A stretch of 64,000 bases of DNA, taken from positions 186,001-250,000 of the forward strand of contig JANQLK010000031.1 of NCBI GenBank assembly GCA_028280615.1. The letters are read 5' to 3'. The first letter of the stretch is position 1. Every line of letters begins with the position of its first letter. The stretch is from Woeseiaceae bacterium. Its GTDB lineage: Bacteria; Pseudomonadota; Gammaproteobacteria; Steroidobacterales; Woeseiaceae. The notes beneath the pieces are model-generated. The model was not told the origin of the DNA and did no database searches. It saw only the letters and a list, made by a program, of their open reading frames with translations. Made by a program: the position numbers and the translations under genes. Shown here in pieces: positions 33,593 to 41,757 of the stretch.

Positions 33593-35347
33593 TCAGTCCC
33601 GTGAGTAAACGATCCTGCCGTCGACGATCGTCATGACAATGTCGCCGTCGAGCAGTTTCGCCGGCTCGTCGTCGGCGAGCGCCAGCGGATCGATATCCAT
33701 GACGGTCAGATCGGCCCAGCGTCCGGCCTCGATGATGCCCGTGTCGTGCTCGCGAAAACTCGCGTACGCCGACCAGCTCGTATAGCCGCGCACGGCCTCC
33801 TCGGCGCTCATGCGCTCATCGGGATACCAGCCGCCCTCGGGTTCGAGTGACCTGTTCCGGCGCGTGATGGCCGAGTGCAGGCCGTAAAAGATGTCGTGAT
33901 CCGAGCCGGGGTTGTCGGAGTTGAAAGTGAGCCGGGCGCCCGACTCGCGCAGGCTGCGCCAGGCATAGGCGCCGAGGATACGCTCAGGCCCGAGCCGGTC
34001 TTCGGCCCAGGCTTTGTCCTCCATCGCATGCGGCGGTTCCATCGACGCGATGACGCCGAGCTCGCCGAGCCTCGGCAGGTCCTCGGGGCTCAACACCTGC
34101 GCATGCTCGATGCGATGCCGGTTGGCCGCCGTCTCCGGCGACTCCTCGAACACGCGTTCGAGAATATCCAGCGCCTCGCGGTTGCCGGCGTCGCCGATCG
34201 CGTGCACGGCGACCTGGAAGCCGGCCTGCATCGCGGCCTTGTTGAGAGCCTGGTCGAAGCCGTAGTCGCCGCCGCTCACGCCGCGGTGGCCGGGCATATC
34301 CGAATAGTCGTAGAGGAGGCGCGCGCCGCGCGAGCCCAGCGCGCCATCGTAGTAGGCCTTGACGCTGCGCGTGACGAGCATGCTGTCGTTGTCCGTATCG
34401 GGACCGCGTTCGATCCAGCGGCGGATGAGGCTCTCGTCGCGCAGCGACAGCATCGCGTAGACCCGCACAGGTAATCGGCCGTCGGCCTCGAGCTCCTCGA
34501 GTACCCGCATCTGGTTGCTGTCGAGACCCGCCTCGTGCACGGCGACGTAGCCGTCCCGGGCCATTTGTTCGAGCCCGGCGAGTGCCCGCCCGGTCAGGAC
34601 GTCGTGTGACGCTGCGGGCACGGCGTCGCGGATCATCGTCGTTGCCCGATTCAGGAACAGGCCGTTCGGCTCGCCGTCGTCACCGAGGCGCATTTCACCG
34701 CCGATCGGGACCGGCGTTTCCGCGGTAACGCCGCTGGCATCGAGCGCGGCCTGGTTCACCCACATCGCGAAGCTGTGCAGGCTCTCGAGCGCGGCCGGGT
34801 GGTCGGGCACGGCCTCGCTCAGAAGCACTTTGTCCGGATAGCGGTTTGCCCACGCGCCTTCGTCCCAGCCGCGGCCGATGATCCACTCGCCCTCTGGCGT
34901 ATTTGCCGCCCGCTCGGCGACGAGCGCCACGGCCTGCTCCTCGGTCTCCGCGCCGGTCAGGTCGACCTGGGTGAGCTTCGCGCCGAGCGGGAACACGTGC
35001 GTGTGCGAATCGACGAGCCCGGGCAGCACCGTCGCTCCGCCAAGATCGACGACGCGCGTGCCGTCACCCTGGTAGTTTTTGGCCTCGTCGCTCGTGCCGA
35101 CAAACAGGATCTCGCCGTGACGAATCGCGATCGCGGCGGCATCCGGCCGCCAGCCGTCGTCGATCTTTGGTGCATCGGAGCTGATCGTGCCGTCCGGCGC
35201 GGGCTCGTCCCAGCTGAACGTGTAGACCCGCCCGTTGACGAGGACGAGGTCCGCGTCCGCCGGCGTCTCGTCCCCACTGTCTTCGTTCGGCGCGCCGGAG
35301 CAGGCGAGAAGACCCAGGCAAACGAGCGCGCTCACGACGTGCTTCAT
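33593..35347 (-). CDS. Lipoprotein amidohydrolase (YtcJ-type)
   Basis: A 584-residue metal-dependent amidohydrolase anchored by LGLLAC (Cys16). Metal motif LPGLVDSHTHVFPLG (HxH), then HEAGLDS, HAIGDAG and RIEHAQVLSP, and the late FNSDNPGSDHDIFYG with its Asp. Members of this exported branch (PF07969) hydrolyse amides, imides or cyclic compounds; the substrate is unknown. I start at the ATG at 35347, which puts the signal peptide at the front; five codons upstream is another in-frame ATG. Confidence 0.85.
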   Translation of the reverse strand: MKHVVSALVCLGLLACSGAPNEDSGDETPADADLVLVNGRVYTFSWDEPAPDGTISSDAPKIDDGWRPDAAAIAIRHGEILFVGTSDEAKNYQGDGTRVVDLGGATVLPGLVDSHTHVFPLGAKLTQVDLTGAETEEQAVALVAERAANTPEGEWIIGRGWDEGAWANRYPDKVLLSEAVPDHPAALESLHSFAMWVNQAALDASGVTAETPVPIGGEMRLGDDGEPNGLFLNRATTMIRDAVPAASHDVLTGRALAGLEQMARDGYVAVHEAGLDSNQMRVLEELEADGRLPVRVYAMLSLRDESLIRRWIERGPDTDNDSMLVTRSVKAYYDGALGSRGARLLYDYSDMPGHRGVSGGDYGFDQALNKAAMQAGFQVAVHAIGDAGNREALDILERVFEESPETAANRHRIEHAQVLSPEDLPRLGELGVIASMEPPHAMEDKAWAEDRLGPERILGAYAWRSLRESGARLTFNSDNPGSDHDIFYGLHSAITRRNRSLEPEGGWYPDERMSAEEAVRGYTSWSAYASFREHDTGIIEAGRWADLTVMDIDPLALADDEPAKLLDGDIVMTIVDGRIVYSRD

Positions 35348-35556
35348 CGGCGTCTCAATCATTCGCTAACAACCGCTCGGTCGGGCCCCCGACGATATCG
35401 GCTACGGCCGCCGATGACCAGCCGTCGACACTCCCGTGCACTTCGTCCCGATTCCGGCACTACCTGACGCCTTCGGGTCGGTTCTTCGCTCCGATTTGCT
35501 GTAAACAGGAGCCGGGCGCGAAGCAAACGGGTCTGCTCTGACAGGTACATATCTCC

Positions 35557-36036
35557 GTGTATACCGGCATCAAGAGGTCTCTCCAAAGTACGTCCGCGAC
35601 GTTGCTGACGTCGTTGACACTGGTTTCGTGTCATCCCGGCGAGAGCGCGCAGGAATCGCTCGAGGAACTGAACCTCAGGAAGACCGTCTATTGCATGGAG
35701 CTGCTGGAAGTCGAGCTGGACGTCGCCACGGCCGAGCGCGAGTGCTTCGCAGATAACTATATTCAGCACGCACCCCACGTCCCGGACGGCCGCGACGCCG
35801 TCATTGCCTTCTTCGCCGCCAGGGCCGAGAAGTATCCCGAGAGCACGATTGAGATCAAGCGAGCCGCCGCCGATGGCGACTTCGTCTGGCTACACCTGCA
35901 TTCCAGACGGACGCCGGACGCTCTCGGGAGCGCCATCATCCACATCTTTCGCTTGGAAGACGGCAGGTTTGCCGAGCACTGGGGCGTGGGTCAGCCGGTT
36001 CCGGAACAGTCGGCACACGACAACTCGATGTTCTAG
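35557..36036 (+). CDS. Lipoprotein SnoaL-like protein
   Basis: A 159-residue lipoprotein: lipobox LVSC at residues 22-25 and then an NTF2/SnoaL-like domain (AERECFADNYIQHAPHVPDG, RDAVIAFFAARAEKYP, HIFRLEDGRFAEHWGVGQP). The pattern with NYIQHAP is typical of a polyketide-cyclase-like subgroup found near oxidoreductases; the function is unknown. GTG start at 35557. Confidence 0.75.
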   Translation: MYTGIKRSLQSTSATLLTSLTLVSCHPGESAQESLEELNLRKTVYCMELLEVELDVATAERECFADNYIQHAPHVPDGRDAVIAFFAARAEKYPESTIEIKRAAADGDFVWLHLHSRRTPDALGSAIIHIFRLEDGRFAEHWGVGQPVPEQSAHDNSMF

Positions 36037-36073
36037 CCCGCAGACGTCGCCATTTAAGAGCTGCCAGTAGTCC

Positions 36074-36445
36074 TTACAACCCGCCACCGCGGTGCCGGCG
36101 GAGAATAATCGCGTAGGCGGCAACGTTGATCACAAGCACAAGTATGCCCAGAACGAACTGGATCTCGCGCGTGAGTCCCTCAGGGTAGAGAATCGGCAAC
36201 AGGTAGTGCTCCACGAAGCCGCCTGTGTATCCCTGCTCTCCAGCGAGACGTCGAAGTGTCTGCTCCCATGGCGTGAGCGGACAGATCCATCCCGCGAACT
36301 CGATCAACGCAACCCAGGCCACAGCAGGCAGGTGCAACCAGGCAAGTTTCGGCTTTCTCCAGACAGCAATGCCCCCAAGCACGACAAATAACACAAACGC
36401 GAGGTGAGCGAGAAATACAAGGTCCGCTAGCAGCTTGTAGGCCAT
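36074..36445 (-). CDS. DUF2784 membrane protein
   Basis: A 123-residue inner-membrane protein with three hydrophobic helices: LLADLVFLAHLAFVLFVVLG, LPAVAWVALIEFAGWICPLT and VLGILVLVINVAAYAIIL. The segment CPLTPWEQTLRRLAGEQGYTGG followed by FVEHYLLP is the DUF2784 signature as I know it. No known role. It is the last recognisable gene before the AT-richer patch. Confidence 0.85.
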   Translation of the reverse strand: MAYKLLADLVFLAHLAFVLFVVLGGIAVWRKPKLAWLHLPAVAWVALIEFAGWICPLTPWEQTLRRLAGEQGYTGGFVEHYLLPILYPEGLTREIQFVLGILVLVINVAAYAIILRRHRGGGL

Positions 36446-36613
36446 CTCACGTCCTTGCGTCGACGACCGGCTAGAATCGGAAGTTGCCGCTCAGTTCATG
36501 CCAAGGTTCGGACTCATCTGGATTTGAGCTTCGCCGAGTACGCGTAACTGATTGAACGTACGACAGGTAGTAGACTGGCGTGAACGTGATTGATGTCGCA
36601 CAGGAGAAACGCT

Positions 36614-37531
36614 ATGAGCTCGCCTGAATCCCCAGTGCCCAATGTCCAAATCCGGTGGTTCGATCGATCGACTGCTGCTCTAGTCTCGTTGATCTTCTTG
36701 TGCGTCGGTTTGAGTGGCTGCGGCGCGCTAAGTTTCTTCTACTATCCGAAAGAGATCAAAGATCGTCCCGCTCACGAGCTGACACTCATAAGAACGTTCG
36801 GAAACGGGTTCGCGTCTTTTCAAATAGACGATTCGAAGCCCGGTTCAATGAAGTTGGCGCTCGATGTTTATGCTCTTCCTGGGAAACACACAATAAGTGA
36901 TCAGTTTAGCTACAAAGGTCGGTTCTCCGCCTCACGATTCGAAAGCAAGGAACAAATCTCTAATTGCGACGGAGACGAGTTTACTGTCCGCTGCGATGGC
37001 GAACTCGGCCCAGTCACTTTCGAAAAGCTCAGCAATTCGGCGATGCGTATTACGTGGAAGGCTGAGTTGTTGGCCAGCCGGATTTACGCATTCTCCGATG
37101 ATGGAACGATAATCAGCGGCCCCAATCCTTACATTAAGGAGTATTTGGCGGAAGTGGACGAATCGAAACGAGCCGAAGCGTGGAGTCAGCTTCGTATCGG
37201 CATGAGTATAGAAGAAGTGGATGAACTAATAGGGCTGCCGCCTCCGTACTATACGGAAATGATTGAGGAATGGGAGAGTTTTATATCGTTGGCAAAGCGG
37301 GTGCGGGCTGCCGGTGGCAACATCGATTACACTGATCGCTTCTGCCGATATCGTGGCGATGACGACTGTATCGTGGCGAGAACACCAGAGGAAGGCGAGC
37401 GCATGCTTACGGTGATTAAGGAATGGTCCGAGCTCAATAGATACGGTGAAGACTACGAGTTCGAATTCGATGCTGAAAGACAGCTGCGACGGTGGCGACA
37501 AACCGGTGGAGAATGGAATCCTAGTCAATAG
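36614..37531 (+). CDS. Hypothetical lipoprotein
   Basis: A 305-residue lipoprotein (LSGC lipobox, Cys36), then a soluble domain without a family I recognise: LALDVYALPGKHTISDQFSY, CDGDEFTVRCDGELG, and a C-terminal half with a charged region (EEWESFISLAKRVRAAGG, FCRYRGDDDCIVARTPEEG). Cys pairs in FCRYRGDDDC and NCDGDEFTVRCDG suggest disulfides. The start is well supported: AGGAG at 36602-36606, eight bases before the ATG. GC is lower than the average of the window, hinting at horizontal acquisition. It may belong to a small-scale surface module with the neighbouring membrane proteins, but there is no direct evidence. Confidence 0.65.
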   Translation: MSSPESPVPNVQIRWFDRSTAALVSLIFLCVGLSGCGALSFFYYPKEIKDRPAHELTLIRTFGNGFASFQIDDSKPGSMKLALDVYALPGKHTISDQFSYKGRFSASRFESKEQISNCDGDEFTVRCDGELGPVTFEKLSNSAMRITWKAELLASRIYAFSDDGTIISGPNPYIKEYLAEVDESKRAEAWSQLRIGMSIEEVDELIGLPPPYYTEMIEEWESFISLAKRVRAAGGNIDYTDRFCRYRGDDDCIVARTPEEGERMLTVIKEWSELNRYGEDYEFEFDAERQLRRWRQTGGEWNPSQ

Positions 37532-37969
37532 TCGTAATCGCAATTGGTCAGCTGAGCTCTTTCGGAGCAACGGCCAGTTCTGACCCGAAAAGGCCTAAAC
37601 AGGCGACTCGAGAGGGTCAGGAGTGGCCGCTGGCCAATTGCGTTTTGCCCTCTAAACCAGCCGTTAAAACATCCGCTTTCGGGGTATGATGGAGTTCTGC
37701 TGATGACCCGATACGGACGATCGACGACCCAACGTAAGGAGAGCTTTCAGCTGCAGTCCGGGTGTCTGCACTGTTCGAAAAGCGGCAGCTTGAGGAATTG
37801 GCAACTGCAATTCCACTTTTGACTTGCGCCGACCGTTCGCCTTACTGGCAAAACCGATTTCGGAGGCAGCCCTTGCGAAAATCGGCTAAACATAGACGCT
37901 TCTGTTTGGGATGTAGCTTTGGCGATCAATAATCGGATCTTGGTCCCTGAATTTTTCGACCTATCTGAG
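37532..37969. other. Gene-free stretch with dispersed-repeat character
   Basis: No convincing gene. The composition and phrases here (for example ATCCGCTTTCGGGG near 37670 and CCGATTTCGGAGGCAGCCC near 37855) resemble the intergenic repeats I have seen in many gammaproteobacterial genomes. It contains an imperfect inverted repeat (see separate entry) and a second one around CCGATTTCG near 37850-37885. A 103-residue open frame on the minus strand (37747-38058) runs into the next gene and has no recognisable protein character. Confidence 0.5.
37572..37628. repeat. Imperfect 15-base inverted repeat
   Basis: Arms 37572-37586 (GGCCAGTTCTGACCC) and 37614-37628 (GGGTCAGGAGTGGCC), matching at 13 of 15 positions when one is reversed, with a 27-base spacer. 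It could fold into a hairpin in RNA or be the ends of a small non-autonomous repeat. No T run follows, so I do not call it a terminator. Confidence 0.5.
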
Positions 37970-38686
37970 TTAGTAGCCTTGATTGAATTTCGCTCTGTGA
38001 CAGTCCAGACAAAGACCTTTTCGTCTCTTGAGCACCGATCGCAGATGGTTCGCCCCACATACTTTGCAGTCCGCGCGATCTTGTTTGGTCACTTGACTCG
38101 TCGATTCCGTACTAGACTTTGATCCAAACTCGACGTCGGTCCGAGTAAGTGCTACATACTCGGCCGTGGTGAACGTAGTAACGTTGGGTATGTGGCTTGT
38201 TCCAACGTGGGCAGCGGCCTCCTCTTTTCCTCCTTGGCGCAGAAACAGCGCCAACGTCGCGAGCGCCACGCTACCGAGCGCGCCGGCCCCGAGATAACCA
38301 ACGACCAAGATGCCTAGAAGTATTAGAGCGCCGGCCGCAAGCAGAATAATCAGGCCCCGATCTTTGGGTGACAGAGCGTTTGTCAGCGGATCGACCACAT
38401 AGAACAACAAGGCGAGTGCCAGGGCAACATATACAGCCATCAGTACGACGCACGTTATCGCATACCCAGTATGCTGTAATCCTCGGATGAGCACGCAAGC
38501 ATTGCAGATTGATAATGTGCCTTTTCCCTCGATTCGGTACTCGGTTGTCGTGGTGACTTCGTAGCTGGATCCATAGTCTGCCGTCGTAGCGGTTGACGAA
38601 CCTAGACTACTCCCATACCAATAGGAGTAAGTCCCGCCTTTCCGTTCATTACCGCACCGAGCGCATTTGATTCGTGTTCTGGCCAC
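37970..38686 (-). CDS. Membrane protein with N- and C-terminal zinc-ribbon-like Cys motifs
   Basis: A 238-residue protein of no family I recognise. Residues 8-11 (CARC) and 61-64 (CNAC) could form one zinc ribbon around a low-complexity Ser/Thr/Tyr stretch (YSYWYGSSLGSSTATTADYG). Two hydrophobic segments follow (TGYAITCVVLMAVYVALALAL, LIILLAAGALILLGILVVGY), then a third hydrophobic stretch and a C-terminal CKVCGANHLR plus CLDCHRAKF, a second possible zinc ribbon. GTG start with GGAGAG about six bases upstream. Cytosolic zinc ends on a membrane hairpin suggest a scaffold or sensor; this is inference. Confidence 0.6.
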   Translation of the reverse strand: MARTRIKCARCGNERKGGTYSYWYGSSLGSSTATTADYGSSYEVTTTTEYRIEGKGTLSICNACVLIRGLQHTGYAITCVVLMAVYVALALALLFYVVDPLTNALSPKDRGLIILLAAGALILLGILVVGYLGAGALGSVALATLALFLRQGGKEEAAAHVGTSHIPNVTTFTTAEYVALTRTDVEFGSKSSTESTSQVTKQDRADCKVCGANHLRSVLKRRKGLCLDCHRAKFNQGY

Positions 38687-39045
38687 GTCGTCTCTCCACG
38701 GCTCTAGCTACAGGACCGATTTTTTCGAGCCGTTGGGCCGCACGCCGAACTGTAAGTCCGATAGCCAAACGTTCGGATTCGCCATTCTTGACTGAAGTAA
38801 ATGTAGCAGCAGGCAGTTTACCATCATAGAAATCGCAGGATGCGAGAGTTCGCTCGTGGCCGACTGCGGAAGTGCGCCCGTTGTCAGACTGAACGACGGC
38901 AATACTCGGCGTTCCTGCCCGTGACTGCGATAGTGATTGCGCTACAATCTCTGTTGATGATCCATATCGGACTATCAACTACGCCCTCAGTGGTGAGTAT
39001 AGTTGTGGACCATGGTTTGTTGCGCGACGAGGTGTGTAAACCAAA
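38687..39045. other. Gene-free stretch, repeat-like
   Basis: No supported gene. A minus-strand open frame (38649-38978) contains the phrase SAVGHERTLASC, close to the spurious GHERT-type frames I recall from widely dispersed proteobacterial intergenic repeats, so I treat the stretch as repeat remnant. GC here is lower than in the surrounding genome. Confidence 0.45.
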
Positions 39046-39537
39046 TTGCTGCAAGTGCTGACAGTTGTAGGGCAAGTTCTTCTTGCTATCTTGACGGTGT
39101 TCTTGCTTGCCTTATTGGCAGCGAATTTCAAGGGGAACATGCGTCGATCTCTGGTAGTTATGGCCATCGCACTCGCATTCTCGAGCGCATTCGTGTGGCT
39201 AGGATTTCAATTAGTCACTATTGAACAGCTGCCCGCCATCGACGTTCGAGAATCCGGCGGCGAAACTTCAGCCGAAGAGCTTCGCACGGAAATTGGAGTT
39301 GCAGTCGATGTTGGCAGCAATATTTTGCTCATGTGGGTTGTCATCTTCGGCCCAATCCTGCTGTGGTTCGCAGGCTCAATCTTGATCACGAGATTTCTAT
39401 TTCGAGCTCTATACAAACCAGCGGACTTTCAAGACGAGTACCATGCAGAGGAATCCCAGGCGGATACGTCTGGCGTGTTCTGGCTAACTCAATTTATTGT
39501 GTTCTCGGGTCTCGGGCTCTATTTCTGGTTGGTCTAG
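39046..39537 (+). CDS. Hypothetical membrane protein
   Basis: A 163-residue protein with hydrophobic segments at about 4-26 (VLTVVGQVLLAILTVFLLAL), 34-56 (LVVMAIALAFSSAFVWLGF), 90-116 and a C-terminal helix (FWLTQFIVFSGLGLYFWLV). The loop between segments two and three has a polar stretch (DVRESGGETSAEELRTE). TTG start at 39046; a GTG nine bases later is an alternative. No family recognised. It forms a pair of orphan membrane proteins with the divergent zinc-ribbon gene. Confidence 0.5.
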   Translation: MLQVLTVVGQVLLAILTVFLLALLAANFKGNMRRSLVVMAIALAFSSAFVWLGFQLVTIEQLPAIDVRESGGETSAEELRTEIGVAVDVGSNILLMWVVIFGPILLWFAGSILITRFLFRALYKPADFQDEYHAEESQADTSGVFWLTQFIVFSGLGLYFWLV

Positions 39538-39665
39538 ATTTGAGCAGATCCAGGTGGCGAGGCCTTGCGGCCGCTTTGTGGTCACCAGCAGACTCCCATG
39601 ATATCCCGAAACCGGACACCTGAATGGCTGGTTTTAGTAGGGAAGCGGCCGGCAGGCATCCGGAC

Positions 39666-40838
39666 TCAGTTTGCGCCCGGCGGGATCGATGAGTCCCAGT
39701 CGAGCGCGCCATATTTGTCAAGAATACGCTTTACGTCATCAACGGAAATCGCTTCCAGGCGTCCGCGGGAGCTGGACACCGTCGTGGCCTTGAGAATCGC
39801 ATTGTAGATAGCTTCCTCGGTCGCCTCGACGGTGGCCGCGAACAGCGGCGACATCGCCGCATTGCCGAGCGTCGGCACGGCCATGAATGTCCGGCGGTCG
39901 CGGGGCCTGCGAACCTCGGAATTGGCCGAGAACGCGATGACGTAGTCGCCCGAGCCGTTGCTCGCGTGCGAGCCGGTTCGCGCAAGACCCATCATCGCGC
40001 GCATTGCGAGCCGTTCGAGCTGCCGCGAGCCAAGCGGTGCATCGGTGGCGACGACGATCATGATCGAGCCGTCCTCCTGCGCTTCGCCCTTGCCCGTCGC
40101 CTCTAATTGCTCCGCGAACGAATAGCGGCCTAGTTCGCGCCCTACCGGCGCGCCGTTCATCGTGAGCACGCCGCCGAAGTTCGTCTGCACGAGCACGCCG
40201 ACCGTGTAGCCGCCGAGCGAGCCGGGCAGGACGCGCGAACTCGTGCCGATGCCGCCCTTCCACGCGAATGCCTGCGTCCCGGTCCCCGCGCCGACGCTGC
40301 CCTCGGCGACCGGGCCGGCGCTGGCGTTGTCGAGCGCCTCGAAAACATGCGCACGTCCGACGGGGTCCTTCCACATGTTGTTGACGCGCGCGTCGTTGGT
40401 CTCGCCGACGACCGGGTTCACGGTGTGCTCGCCCATGCCGGGTTGCTCGTAGACCCAGTACTTGAGCGCATTGGCCGCGCTCCACACGCATAAGGTGCAG
40501 GTCAGCAGTATCGGCGTCTCGATCTCGCCGAGTTCGCGTATCTGGCTTTCCCCGGTGAGCTTGCCGTAGCCGTTGCCGACGTGAATGGCGGCCGGGATCG
40601 TGTGGGTGTACAGGTTGCCGGGACCGGGCACGATCGCCGTGACGCCCGTGCGAACGTCGTCGCCCTCGATAACTGTGGAATGGCCGACGCGCACGCCGCC
40701 GACGTCGGTGATCGCGTTGTGCTCGCCGGTCGGGAAGATACCGACCACGAGGCCGATATCGCGCGCTCGCGGCCGCTCTTCGGCGGCCACGCCAAGCGCC
40801 AGCAGCGTGAGCGCGGCAAGCAGCGTCGTTCTGGACAT
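39666..40838 (-). CDS. P1 family (DmpA/BapA-type) aminopeptidase, exported
   Basis: A 390-residue N-terminal nucleophile peptidase with a signal peptide (SRTTLLAALTLLALGVAAE). Family features: TDVGGVRVGHST near the start, GNGYGKLTGESQI, PVVGETNDARVNN, and the autoprocessing region ARTGSHASNGSGDYVIAFS, where Gly289-Ser290 fits the self-cleavage and nucleophile site of DmpA. It should release N-terminal amino acids or D-residues, or beta-amino acids, from peptides. The gene ends the minus-strand TRAP cluster after the DapA-family gene. Confidence 0.88.
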   Translation of the reverse strand: MSRTTLLAALTLLALGVAAEERPRARDIGLVVGIFPTGEHNAITDVGGVRVGHSTVIEGDDVRTGVTAIVPGPGNLYTHTIPAAIHVGNGYGKLTGESQIRELGEIETPILLTCTLCVWSAANALKYWVYEQPGMGEHTVNPVVGETNDARVNNMWKDPVGRAHVFEALDNASAGPVAEGSVGAGTGTQAFAWKGGIGTSSRVLPGSLGGYTVGVLVQTNFGGVLTMNGAPVGRELGRYSFAEQLEATGKGEAQEDGSIMIVVATDAPLGSRQLERLAMRAMMGLARTGSHASNGSGDYVIAFSANSEVRRPRDRRTFMAVPTLGNAAMSPLFAATVEATEEAIYNAILKATTVSSSRGRLEAISVDDVKRILDKYGALDWDSSIPPGAN

Positions 40839-40859
40839 CGCGATTTCCTCCGGTAACGC

Positions 40860-41753
40860 TCAGGGCGAAGCGAACTGCAGACCGAGTTCGCTCACGACAC
40901 GCTCGACCCAGGCCTTCGTCTCTCCGCTCACGGGCAGCCGCGGCGGGCGCGGCGGTCCGACCGGGTGGCCCATGACGGCGAGCGCATGCTTGGTCGCCGC
41001 GACGTAGCGATCCTTGCCGACGAGATCGATCACGGGTTTGAGATGTTCGTACAGCGCCGAGGCCGCGGCGACGTCGCGCTCCTCGACGCAGAGGCGATAC
41101 ATGTCCGAGAACTCGCGCGGCATCAGATTGCAGCCGACCGCGGTCCAGCCCACCGCGCCGTTCAGGTACGACTCGTAGCCCATGATGCCGCCGAATACGG
41201 CCATGCGTCCGTCGCTCAATCGCAGGATGTCGCGCACCCGGGTCGGGTCCATCGTCGACTCCTTGATGTAGGAGACGTTGTCGATCTCGGACAGCCGGGC
41301 GACGAGCGGCGGCAGCATGTCGACGTTCGACGTCGCCGGGTTGTTGTACAGCATGATCGGGATCGAGATCGCCCTGCCGATGGCTTCGTAGTGTGCCACG
41401 AGCTCATCCTCGGTCGGCGTGCTGTAGAACGGCGGGATGATCAGCACGCCGCTCGCGCCGAGCTGTTCCGCCTCGGACGCGTAGCGGACGACGTCCCAGG
41501 TGTTTTCGGCGCCCGCGCCGACGAGTACCGGGATGCGTCCCGCGACCTGGTCGACGACGATTCCGGACACCCGGCGGCGTTCCTCGTCGGTCAGCGACAG
41601 GAATTCGCCCGTGCTCGCAACCGGGATCAGGCCGTGCACGCCGTTGACGACCTGCCATTCGACGAAATGCCGCAGCGCGTGCTCGTTCACGTCGCGGCCG
41701 TCTTCGGTGAACGGCGTGATCGTGACCGTGAAGGTTCCCTTGAGTTCTTGCAT
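40860..41753 (-). CDS. DapA/NanA-family lyase or synthase
   Basis: A 297-residue TIM-barrel class I aldolase of the dihydrodipicolinate synthase / N-acetylneuraminate lyase family. Residues IPVASTGEFLSL hold the carboxylate-binding STGE, Tyr136 sits in MLYNNPATSN and the Schiff-base Lys164 in VSYIKESTMDP. It is cytosolic. Because it lies between a TRAP transporter and an aminopeptidase, a catabolic lyase acting on an imported keto or hydroxy acid is more likely than lysine biosynthesis, but the sequence alone cannot decide. It is 4 bases from the TRAP permease gene. Confidence 0.88.
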   Translation of the reverse strand: MQELKGTFTVTITPFTEDGRDVNEHALRHFVEWQVVNGVHGLIPVASTGEFLSLTDEERRRVSGIVVDQVAGRIPVLVGAGAENTWDVVRYASEAEQLGASGVLIIPPFYSTPTEDELVAHYEAIGRAISIPIMLYNNPATSNVDMLPPLVARLSEIDNVSYIKESTMDPTRVRDILRLSDGRMAVFGGIMGYESYLNGAVGWTAVGCNLMPREFSDMYRLCVEERDVAAASALYEHLKPVIDLVGKDRYVAATKHALAVMGHPVGPPRPPRLPVSGETKAWVERVVSELGLQFASP

Positions 41754-41757
41754 GTCG

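Noticed and set aside
37747..38058. A 103-residue minus-strand frame
   Set aside because: Overlaps the zinc-ribbon gene, lies in repeat-like DNA and has no domain or start signal.
38649..38978. A 109-residue minus-strand frame with the phrase SAVGHERTLASC
   Set aside because: Resembles the spurious frames of dispersed intergenic repeats and overlaps the start of the zinc-ribbon gene.
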